This document shows positions 1 to 10,157 of a DNA stretch of 64,000 bases, in pieces. The DNA is taken from contig CP099839.1 in NCBI GenBank assembly GCA_030062745.1, positions 42,953,891 through 43,017,890 of the forward strand. Reading direction: 5' to 3'. Position numbers and translations under genes: made by a program. Every line of letters starts with the position of its first letter. Positions within the stretch are counted from its first letter, which is position 1. The notes under the pieces were generated by a model. That model was not told the DNA's origin. It searched no databases and saw only the letters and a program-made list of their open reading frames with translations. The stretch comes from Capitulum mitella (taxonomy: Eukaryota > Arthropoda > Thecostraca > Pollicipedomorpha > Pollicipedidae).

Positions 1-106
1 GCGGGCACGTCCGTTCACATGTTAGTTAACGCAGACTCCTCTGCGGGCACGTCCGTTCACATGTTGTTAGTTAACGCAGACTCCTCTGCGGGCACGTCCG
101 TTCACA
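1..106. repeat. Tandem repeat of 42-45 bp, about 2.5 copies at the window edge
   Basis: The unit begins GCGGGCACGTCCGTTCACAT and is repeated at about positions 1, 43 and 88, the second copy being 3 bp longer. The array may continue to the left of the window. No gene is associated. Confidence 0.85.
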
Positions 107-984
107 TTCAGCACGTCTGTCTCGCTGACCGGCGCAGCGAGGAGATGTGACTTCCCCAACGTCCGACGTCGGTCTGACCCGGCCGTACCAGGACGGGACT
201 GGAGCGCGGTCGGGTCCGCGCCCCGGGAGACAGAGGCGCTCCTGTACCGACCCGGCCACAGCGACTCCGTAGGCTATCCTCAGGCGGCCAGAGTAAGGCA
301 CATCGGCTCCGAATAGGCGAAAACGCACACAGGCATAACAATTAAACAGTTGTACATACAGCGTGAGGCTTTAGAAACATGCACTGCCAGCTTTTCGTTG
401 TCACCCGAGTTCTCTGATCCCTACTAACCCTCCTTGCAGCTCGTTACATAGGGGCCTCTTAGAGGTCAACTGGCGTACTGGACTGTGCCCCGTCGTCCCC
501 GGCGTCGGTGGCTGTTTATCTTCGGCCGGCCGAACAGCCCGAGACACGGCAGAGGGGTCAGATCCTGGCTCAGATCAGGCGGGCCGGTCAGATCCTGCTG
601 CCGGATGAGACAGGCCGGATCTACAGCCAGGCAGGGCGGCGGCCGCGTCAGGGGCGCCCTCTCAGAATGCCTCATCCCTGCCGGGGCCGCAGCAAATGGA
701 CCACTCCGCCGGAGCAGGGCGCTGCCCCCCCGCCGCATCAATGATGCCCCCTATCACAGCCACCAAGACAGTACCGGCCGTCAGTGACAGCGACACACTG
801 AGAGACGACAGACAACATGGCCAGCAACAGGTTTAGTCCACTGCGAAGCTGATGGGTTTGATAATAGAAAGCGGCTGCATGCGGCACATCTTTCTGAATG
901 CTGCAGAGGAGTCGCAGAAATGAGTTCATACCCACAGAAATGCGGCAGAAAAGCACTAAACGATCAATTCCGGAGCGTCTTCTT

Positions 985-1051
<67 letters not shown>

Positions 1052-1306
1052 TATATATGTATGAGGAGTCGCACAGGACAATACGGTTGGGATTCACTGC
1101 GGGCACCATCTGCGGCTCCAAATCATTTAAAGGAAACGCACGAAAATGGACGGTTGGCACATTTCATCAACATCAGCTGCACTTCACGTTACAATCCCAC
1201 ACCGCCGTACTTCAGAAAGCCGCACACGCGACGTCCCGCCAACCTACGGAGCTGACTGCATCCCCGCCGCTCGCGCCGGCGGCAGCGCTGGGGGGAGGGT
1301 CCGTAC
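107..1306. other. No gene identified; includes an (AT)n microsatellite
   Basis: This is downstream of the last recognised HVCN1 exon and may hold its final exon and 3' UTR, but I could not place an acceptor with confidence. An uninterrupted TA dinucleotide run covers about 987-1048 and explains the IYIYIY open frames on both strands. The GC-rich open frames at 70-340 and 466-790 show no family resemblance. Confidence 0.6.
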
Positions 1307-4300
1307 CTCTCGGGCGGTGGAGTGCCGGCCGACTCCGACTCCGGCAGCGGCAGCCCGTGCTCGGCCAGCCGCGCCTCCAGCCGGCGGCAGTAGTCGCGGC
1401 TCTCGGTCAGCTCGCGCTGCAGGCGGTAGCGCGCCTCTCGCTCCTGTTCCAGCTTGTGCTCCGAGTGGCGGCGCACCGACATCACCATGCCTACGACGGG
1501 GCGGCGACACAGTCAGCTGGCCCTCCGCCGGGACGGAGGCCGCCGGCTGGCCTCACACTCCGGCGTGCCGTCACAGCCACAGGCCGCAGCTCGGTAAGCA
1601 CACAGTGACTGAGCCACTGGAACCGCCCCTGTTAGCCATATATGCTTCCAAAGCACCTAGTTAGTCCATGTTTCTTACACAAACGCGTGACATCTTATAC
1701 TCCAAAAGAGGATTTGTACTCCGACACCAACATTGGTTTCAGGTTTCCAACACTGGACTCACCGCTCAGTATGCGCGTGACTCGCCACAGCTGGAGGAAC
1801 TTACCGCTCAGTACGCGCGTGACTCGCTACAGCTGGAGGAACTCACCGCTCAGTATGCGCGTGACTCGTCACAGCTGGAGGAACTCACCGCTCAGTATGC
1901 GCGTGACGCGCCACAGTCGGAGGAACTCACCGCTCAGTATGCGCGTGACGCGCCACAGTCGGAGGAACTCACCGCTCAGTATGCGCGTGACGCGCCACAG
2001 CTGGAGGAACTCACCGCTCAGCATGCGCGTGACTCGCCACAGCTGGAGGAACTCACCGCTCAGTATGCGCGTGACGCGCCACAGTCGGAGGAACTCATCG
2101 CTCAGTATGCGCGTGACTCGCCACAGCTGGAGGAACTCACCGCTCAGTATGCGCGTGACGCGCCACAGTCGGAGGAACTCACCGCTCAGTATGCGCGTGA
2201 CTCGCCACAGTCGGAGGAACTCACCGCTCCGTATGCGCGTGACGCGCCACAGTCGGAGGAACTCACCGCTCCGTATGCGCGTGACGCGCCACAGCTGGAG
2301 GAACTCACCGCTCAGTATGCGCGTGACGCGCCACAGCTGGAGGAACTCACCGCTCAGTATGCGCGTGACTCGCCACAGTCGGAGGAACTCACCGCTCAGT
2401 ATGCGCGTGACGCGCCACAGCTGGAGGAACTCACCGCTCAGTATGCGCGTGACGCGCCACAGTCGGAGGATGATGATGAGGCCGGCGCCGTTGATGGGGC
2501 CAACCGAATGCCGGAAGGCCACGTCCAAGGCAAACGACACGATCACCACGGCCGCGTCAAACAGCTCCCACGGCATACGGAAAAAATCCAGCCGGTAGGC
2601 GTACAGCTTGAGAACGATCTCCACCAAGAAGCAGGAGAGAATGGCGATCGAAATGTTGTGCAGCACCTGGGTGATACATATTTCGGTGTTAGAAAGCGAC
2701 GACTCGATGGAAAAAGCAGCTTGTCTGTAGACTGCACAGGCTGCCATACACATCACGACCTGATAAAACACGAATGCATTAAGTAACCTGATAGTCTTTG
2801 TAACATCAGAAATTGCATACTAAACTGTTTACTGTTCGCTTCGAATATTAGACAGCGCTAATTGAATGAACAACATTAAAACCGTTGAAAAAAGGAATAA
2901 AAATGACCAAATGATCACAATAAATAAACATTCTATTCAAATTCGTGCATCCATGGATTCATGAATTTGAACTGAATGTTTGCTTATGTATGCACTACGG
3001 AAGAATCACGACCGAAATATATATACTTTCTCCGACCATTTATTGTCCGCCTGTTTAAGAGCACACCTTTCTCTGGTATGCATTCACGAAACATTCAAAA
3101 TAGGAAAGTCACAGATCTCAGTACTGCCAAAGCGGCGCCAGAGATATTCATATTCAGGGTCTCACAATAACATGCTAATTTATTTCTGGACGCTACTTAC
3201 CGATCTTCTTTCCCAAATGATTGCAGATAAGAATGACTGGATGATGAGAGATGTCCTCAGTGTTTTTAGTGCACATTTATGGTATTAACAAAAGAACCGC
3301 TTTTCAAACGTGCTCTGCATATGAACACACCACGGCATAATGAATATTCCAGCATATATTAAGCATACTAACTGATGGGTAAATATCACAGAAAGAAAAG
3401 ACAGTCAATCGCGGCGCGGCAAAAACAATCATACGAAATCTATCAATGTAAGCGTTCATGCCATTAAGAGTATTTATGAAGAAATTGGAGAGACAAGATG
3501 GGAAAAGATCACCAATACCTTCGGACACGCAACCTGTCTATGACGATAACTCTTGGCTTACGCCCATCAAATACCCATAACGTACATACCTCCTTTGCCA
3601 CGTGACCGCCCTCTGAAGTGGAAATCTCGAGATCGATCAGAAGTTCAGCTATAACGCAAGTGCAGTCCAGAATGACCATGGCAATCACCGCAGTCTGTGA
3701 AGCAGAGTGGAATACAGTCAAAGTCCAGCTGTTCGTTAATTTGGGCTTACCGGCGCACAACCGACCGACAGAGTCAAATGTCAGTGGTAGCAGGTAAAGA
3801 AAAAATATTCTTAGAAAGCTACAGCAATGCACTACATATCTTAACCGCCTGTGTATCAGAATGACGAAATCTGTAACATCTATAACGAAACTCGGAGACC
3901 CCTAGCCAGCTTCCATTCGGAGGCCCGGTACTTCCTCGCACGCCCAAGGAAATGACTACAGGATGTTCGAAGGCATCGGCTCAGAGCCACTACCAGAGAC
4001 ACTTGCGGCGAGCCGGCCGGCGGCGAAAACGGCCGAGTCCCGCCCACTACGGCGGCTTCACGGCGTGCCGTGACGCACCGTCAGCTGCAGCGCTATCAGT
4101 GCGCAGATGGCGCACTCAAACATTCTTCCCCACGACAGCGGCCCGTCACGGCGACTACAGCGCGGCCGCGTCCGGCCGCAACGCGACACGAGCGGCGGGT
4201 TGCGGCGCTGACCGCTCCGGCACCTGGTACTTGTACGAGTGGATCAAGTGGAGAAGCCTCTCGCGCGGCGTGGCCAGCAGTCGCAGGTCGCCGGAGCCGG

Positions 4301-4445
4301 CGTCCGGAGCCGACTCGCTGCCAGCCGCCGCCGCAGCGGCAGCTGCGGCCGCCGGCGGCTCGTCGCCGATCTTGACCTTCAGCTCGTCGGCCAGCCGCTG
4401 GTGCCCGTCGAGGGCGGCGGCCGCCGACGACGGCAGCGACGTCAT
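1307..4445 (-). CDS. HVCN1: Voltage-gated proton channel Hv1 (four coding exons; C-terminal end unresolved)
   Basis: Hv1 carries voltage-gated H+ current through a four-helix voltage-sensor domain and dimerises by a C-terminal coiled coil. Exons on the minus strand: 4445-4224 (ATG at 4445, just inside an acceptor), 3694-3590, 2666-2435 and 1490-1307. Phases 0, 0 and 1 agree across the junctions. S1 has Asp84 and Glu91 at the positions of the human selectivity-filter Asp112 and Glu119. S2 has Phe122, Glu125 and Lys129. S3 has Asp146 and Asp157. S4 reads LRLWRVTRILSG, with Arg177, Arg180 and Arg183. His112 matches human zinc-site His140. The last exon is a coiled coil starting MVMSVRRHSEHKLEQE, with a Cys in DYCRRLE. 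The N terminus carries a ten-Ala tract. Odd points: Ser186 sits where human Hv1 has Asn214, and the S4 exon ends inside a 17-copy array. A donor at 1306 suggests one more 3' exon that I cannot find. Family call very secure; exact ends less so. Confidence 0.9.
1636..1757. repeat. Dispersed repeat, copy 1
   Basis: This stretch closely matches 5713-5832, sharing among others TATACTCCAAAAGAG and AGGTTTCCAACACTGG. The relation is at least 75 percent by eye. The copy ends exactly where the 42-bp HVCN1 array begins. Probably a fragment of an interspersed element; no coding capacity seen. Confidence 0.6.
1758..2471 (-). repeat. 42-bp minisatellite, 17 copies, built from the HVCN1 S4 exon end plus its 5' splice site
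   Basis: The 42-bp unit is repeated 17 times with a few substitutions. Read on the minus strand each unit encodes LWRVTRILSGEFLQ or a close variant: the S4 arginine motif followed by the donor GTGAGT within the LSGEF codons. The unit nearest S3 is the true exon end, with donor after 2435. One unit has GTAAGT and one has lost its GT (reads LSDEF). The unit is a whole number of codons, so all copies keep frame and donor phase. The frame stays open through 14 copies until a stop in the fifteenth. The array abuts a dispersed repeat at 1636-1757. Confidence 0.95.
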
Positions 4446-4448
4446 CGC

Positions 4449-6299
4449 CTGCGGAAAGGCGGCCGAGACGTGATGGAGCAACAAGCATGACGAAATGGCA
4501 CGATGGAAGCAGGGAGCATGACGAAATGGCGTCAATGTGGCGATGGCAGGCCATAGCAGTATGTCTTCGAATGCATGGATGCTTGTAAACAACAGGCGAC
4601 GACCACTCGGTACGCTAATGAGAACATGCCTGTTTCAAGCCAACGATCTCGTCTTACTATGCCTAATGGCTACTGGCCAAAAAACTGTTTTCATAATCAC
4701 CGTCACTTACCAGTGACGTAGGTTTTTACTATATAAATGCACCTATGATTACTTTACGACTAACAGGGCTTGTCCATGACATGACCTCGAGAACGGGTGC
4801 GTGAGGTTTCCCTGGGTCTGTGACTTTACCAAACACTGATATAAATCTTAAGACAGCCCGCAAGAAGATTCAAAACTCACGTCATGTGACTACATGTTTC
4901 CTTTCGCTATCTCCTTACCGCGTTAACACCCCAGCTCAGCAATGTTCTCCGGCGACCGTGGCGGAGCCGCCATTGCCGCCACACGAGCCTCGGAGCCTCC
5001 GAGGGCGCTCAGATTGTCTCCCCCACCGTTTCCAGCCCCATTTCCATCCCGGGTTATGATCACGAACATTCACGAAACTGCACGTCAAGAGTTTCTGGCC
5101 GACAGGTAATGTCATGTAGCTACAAGAATGTACAATGCCGAGAGGCCAGATGAAAAAAAATCACCAGAGCCAAGGGCGACAACCTACAAAAGTTTAAGCG
5201 TCAGCGGCGGGCAGCCCCAATCAAGCCTGAAGGAGAAAGAGAGAGAGAGAGCTCTCTCGTCAAGCTGAGTACAACGAACCAGCAATGATGTGGGAGTGAC
5301 CCAAAAAGAAAGTAAAGGAGCGATCTAGCCACTTCTGACATAACAGCAGGCATCAGCTCGCCCTTGTGGTCCAAAGCAGTATCGGAAAAACTGTCGTTTT
5401 CTGGTGTGAAGGAACAACAACAAAAAATTACACTCCACGACAAATTTTGTACTCCAAAATGGTCATTTGCCCCCTCCTCCCGAAAGACATGGGTACTTCT
5501 ACTCAGCCAGAGTTTGAAGTTGCCCAGCGTCCCCCCCCCCCCGTAGATGGTTTACCATTCATACCAGGCCACTGACGTACACTCCGAACCCATGGTCAGC
5601 TGCCTTTCACACCCACCCTCAAGTCAACGACTCTGCTGACCTACTATGTAGACCCAGGGAACTGGTTTGCCCCCTCCCCCAAACGGAGCCACTGAATCTG
5701 CCCCAGCTGACCACATATGCTTGCAGAGCACCTGGTTCGTCCATGTTTCTCACATACACGCCTGACGTTTTATACTCCAAAAGAGAATTTGTACCCCGAC
5801 ACCAAGAAGAAAACCAGGTTTCCAACACTGGTCCAAAGACTCAGGAAGTTGCGACGGCGGTGAACTGGGGTGAGGTACTTTGTGCCTACGTTGAAGAACG
5901 CGGCCAGCTGGAGGGAATCGACCTCATGCCGGCGCCGCCGGCGGCGGGGCCGCGGCGAACTTTACCGTCATGCGGAGAAATAAGGGAAAAGTGCACAGCC
6001 CACCCAAGGCCGAAAACGCATAAAGCGGACGCGTCTCTGGTGAGCAGGAGCCTGACTGACGGAGCTGAGAACCAGAGCTCCCGTCAGGACTGCACGAGAG
6101 AGGGAGAAAAAGGACTGGCTCAGGCCGTGTACGCGGACGGTTCTGCCGGGGAGCAGTCCGCTGCTTCGCACTCTGCAGCGCGGTGGGGTGCTGGGCTGAG
6201 TTTGGTCACCGCAGACTCAGCCAGCGCGTTTTGGCCGGCGGCGGCCGGGACCCGGCGGCCGTGGGCCACCGCCTTCTGAAGAGTGGGAGGGGCTTTTAA
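4449..6299. other. Upstream region of HVCN1, no coding exon seen
   Basis: The acceptor at 4449-4450 implies at least one untranslated HVCN1 exon further up on the minus strand; I could not identify it. The region holds a short GA run near 5237-5250, a C-run near 5530-5540 and dispersed repeat copy 2. Open frames here look like chance. Confidence 0.5.
5713..5832. repeat. Dispersed repeat, copy 2
   Basis: Same family as 1636-1757, in the same orientation and lying upstream of HVCN1. The sequence beyond the shared part differs in the two copies, so this is an interspersed repeat and not a local segmental duplication. Confidence 0.6.
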
Positions 6300-9200
6300 C
6301 GTCCTACCTCGAGCGTTTCTTAGATATCTCCAAGATGAATGAATGCAGCATCCTGAAACTTACAGTACCTTTTCTTACCTCAACTGTGCACATACTGACA
6401 AAAATTCGGAAATAAGGTCATCTTAGGTCACATCTTAATGACCTCATAAGTAAAGCCATGTTTTGTAATTTGATGTCCAATTTCCTCTGCTGTTATATTG
6501 CTGACGTTTTTACCATGTGTGGTGCCTGTAGCTGACAGTGCATATCAGCATGACCTGAGGGTTCAATATGGATCACCCTGATCCCATGCCAGGCCATCCT
6601 AGGTCAGAAATGCATTTTCCACATTGCAGGTCCAGTGGGAGTGTCATTTAGAAAAGGAGCTGAATCAAATGATTTCTGGATACAGCCTGATTTTCTTGCA
6701 TCATATTGCACATACTACTTACAGAACATTGTTTTACAACAGTGCAATATTTTTTTGCTTTGTCCTTTGGCCATCTGATGCAGATTTCAGCTTACAGCAG
6801 AAACTGCTAGCATCTGTTTGACACTGCGATGATCAATATGGAGCTATTGGCTTTTGCAGCACTGTGCAACATTCTGAAAAATGTGCAACATGGGCCAAAT
6901 TACATTAAAGGGTCATCAAGAGGTGTCAGATAGAACTCACTAATGTGCTCATGCTGCTCATAGTTTGGAACTCCAAAATGCTGCCATATAGCATGTGAAT
7001 GGTAACTGGGGCCATTCCAGAGCTTTTCCTGGGCCCAAAACTGAAAATCTCCTTTTCAGGATCTCAATGTCAAATGGCGGCAGAAAACATGCATTGCATA
7101 CCCTGTTATCACACGTCATGTTTGACCTAGCCTGTGGCCTTGGCCTTTGATGGCCTTGCATCAGGCACAGGGTTGGAAATTTGGTTTTTGTGTCACCCTG
7201 GTGTCAGAGTAAAATTTTTGTTTTGGAGTACAAAATAGTATTTTTGTAGTATTTTTGGAGTACAAAGAGTAATACTGGTTAAGAAAGTATTCTTGATGTA
7301 AGTCAGTTATGACATCATAACTGCTTGTTACTGAATGAAGACAGTCATTTGCTTGCAGAGTTAGAAATCTGTCAACATGGTTATAATGCATCTTTTTGAT
7401 GGAGGCACAAGATCAACCTTTGGAGTATAGAGCATTTTTAGAGGATACATTAATTGGAGTTTTTGAACATCAAAAACAGCATCTTTCAAACCCAGGCCAG
7501 TTGTCACTCAGAATATGAGATCAAGCTTTGAGACATATTGTCCTGAGAACATCACTCTTAGTCTGCTAATCATTATCATAAGGCAACTATGGAGAAAAGA
7601 ATCACTGTATGTCACAAGGCTGCAAAGTTCAGCACTTCTGATCACTGTATAAATTAACCAAACCACAAAATTAATTACTGAGAGAAATAGGGGAGTGCTA
7701 CACAGCCCTCCTATCAATGCAATATCCCAGTCAATGCTAGGGTCAATATAGCTTGAAGAAAACCTGTCTATTGTTTTATAGTCTGACTCTTAAATATTTT
7801 TATTACAGTGCAGTAAAAAACTTAATTATGACATTAGTACTTCCTACAGCAGATCCTTGCATGGGCCTCAACATCAAAACAAAATGCAGTGGACATACAT
7901 CAAATTCCAGTCCCATATCCCACCATGGCTCAGCTATCAGCTGTTCAGCACAAAGATTTTTAGACAGATTGTACATAACTAAATCTAAGTTCTGGATATG
8001 AATTTGATCTACAAATGGCACAGAGTAATCACAAGTGGCCCTAGTATTACCTATGGCCCACAATCATGAAAGGCAATCCTTAGAGTTTGCGGGATTGGAC
8101 CCTCCCCCAATATCCAGTGATTTTAACATTGGGCCTACGACAATGACTGGAAAGAAACGGTCTGAAATCCTTTGTGGGCCACATAATCTTCGCACTCCTC
8201 AAGCCATGCCCAAGATACGGCAGTAATGGGAACAATCACTCGCATTTGATTTGGCTTTGTCCAAATGCAAGTCGTGTTATCTCACCAATTTGTTGACTCC
8301 TCTGATTTCTCAGAATAGTGTTTTCCAGATCGTGTTCACTTCTTGCAAGCCCTCACGTTCTTCCTTCTCGTTGCCCGAACTCGACCCCAAGCATGCCATC
8401 ACTCGTAAACAACCATTTGCATATACGTCGCAAAGGCGCTGTTTCTGTAACATTCTTGATTTAGCAAAGGCGACGCGGGGGTTATGAAACTAACGCACGT
8501 GTCAACGGTGTCACGCGTGCTGCTCGTACATTGCGTGGAATGGGTCGCGTCAAGATACCAGTAAGCCTAGCGTTACAGGCTTACTAGGAGGGTGGGGTGG
8601 AGGAGCTCCGTCAAGGCGGTGAGTGTATATGGAAAGAGAAATAATGCTAGTTTCCAAGTTATTGTTAACACAACGGTGTTGGACTCCTGAGAGCCCTGTA
8701 AACAAAGATTCGCTGTTCAGGATTCATATTGTATGGGCAGTCGCACAGCCAAAGGTGGGTGGCTCCCCTCCTTTAGCCCCACATTTTCTGTGAAAACCAT
8801 TGTACATCATCGTCCCGGTAGGTGGTGTTCATACAGTTTCAGTTCACACTGAGTTCCAGGCCACTCCCTTAAAAATATCTTGGTTGCACCTTTGTGTGTG
8901 GGGATAGAAGCATAGCCATGTCACAGATGCAAGTGTATGTTGGAATGTTCTGAGTTGATAAAAAGGCCACATTTGCTATTTGTCTGTACACAAGTTGTGC
9001 ACCCAGTGCATACTGGGTGCACAACTTTTGTTTTGTGGGTAATACACAAATCCAGCATAATTCAGCATGCTTATTTTGTGCTCCAGGTGCATTGAATTAG
9101 CAATATCATGCATTATCTGAAGCTGAGATGTATTTCCTTTGTCATAGCTGTTTTCACTCTGATGTACCAGATTATATGTCCAATCTCAGTGATAAGTTGG

Positions 9201-10141
9201 CTCTTAACTGTTGGGGTGGTGTCAGTAGTGGTTGACTCTTCATAATTATATTCAGGTGTGATGTTATCTCTCAGTGGATCTGGATGCTAGTCATGTCATG
9301 GACAATACAATGAGATTTTTGATCAACTTAACCTGAAGTAGAGAAACAATGGTTGTCATGTTGTACATGTGCAGTAATTTTTCCTTTGTGCATCTGATAC
9401 TACCACAATAAATGCAATTGAGAAATGTCTGTTAGTACATAAATTAATGGTTGGCACCCTATTTTACTTTGTATTTGTGGGTATCATTGCAAGAATTAAT
9501 GTGTCATCAATGCAGAGTTGGACTGAACATAAGTTCGTGCAAGGGTGGGTAAATCAGTAAGTGACGCATCTGTTGATATGACCATTGTCATGTACACATT
9601 GATCTCAGAAATAGACTTTGTGTTTGATATATTGGTGTTGCATTATGCCATGACATCATGTGTGGCTTTTAGTCCAATATCTGGGGCATCATATGCCAAG
9701 TTTAGTTGAATAGGGTGCACCAGAAAATTTCTTCCATTTTTTTATTCTAATGGTGTAAATTACACAGCTGCCAGATAGAAAGAATGCTTTATCGATATTT
9801 TAGACAGAACATTAAGTTTCTCAGGCAATTGCTCTGTCTGTTTGTTTCTGTTTTTATTGCTTATTTTTGATGGTCTTATTGTCATCTATGCTGATTTATC
9901 TTTCAGTATTTCTTCACCACTTAAATGCAAGTCTACCATGCTTTGTTGCATATTGTGCACTAAAGGTAGTACAGATAATGATCAGTACCCTATTGAATTT
10001 GCTGCATAACAATGGAATGTTCATTTGCAGCAATGGCCTAAAAGATGATTTAATATGCCGTCTGGCCACTAATGATTGATTAGTGAGCATGATGAATTGT
10101 GTCAGTAATGCATGGCATTGAAATTTCCATTATTGTTCCAG
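6300..10141. other. AT-rich intergenic block without genes
   Basis: Composition changes from GC-rich to AT-rich near 6300 and back near 10150. No open frame above about 90 codons and no recognised protein. CpG-containing sequence returns briefly at 8460-8600. A perfect hairpin lies at 8992-9027 and a smaller inverted repeat (AGTAAGCCT/AGGCTTACT) lies near 8570-8595. The block probably contains the promoter and any untranslated first exons of the plus-strand gene that begins coding near 10158. No minisatellites occur inside it, unlike the rest of the window. Confidence 0.6.
8992..9027. repeat. Perfect inverted repeat, 16-bp arms, 4-base loop
   Basis: The left arm AAGTTGTGCACCCAGT is followed by GCAT and then its exact reverse complement. 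It could form a 16-bp hairpin or cruciform. The arms are too short for a typical pre-microRNA. It may be the folded remnant of a small inverted-repeat element or a protein-binding palindrome. Confidence 0.85.
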
Positions 10142-10157
10142 ACCCATTTTCGATAGC

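Noticed and set aside
1642..2786. Plus-strand open frames of 318 and 372 codons rich in MRVTRHSRRNSPLS and ELTAQYARD
   Set aside because: They are the 42-bp HVCN1 array read on the wrong strand; the 42-bp period keeps all frames open. The minus strand gives the conserved channel sequence.
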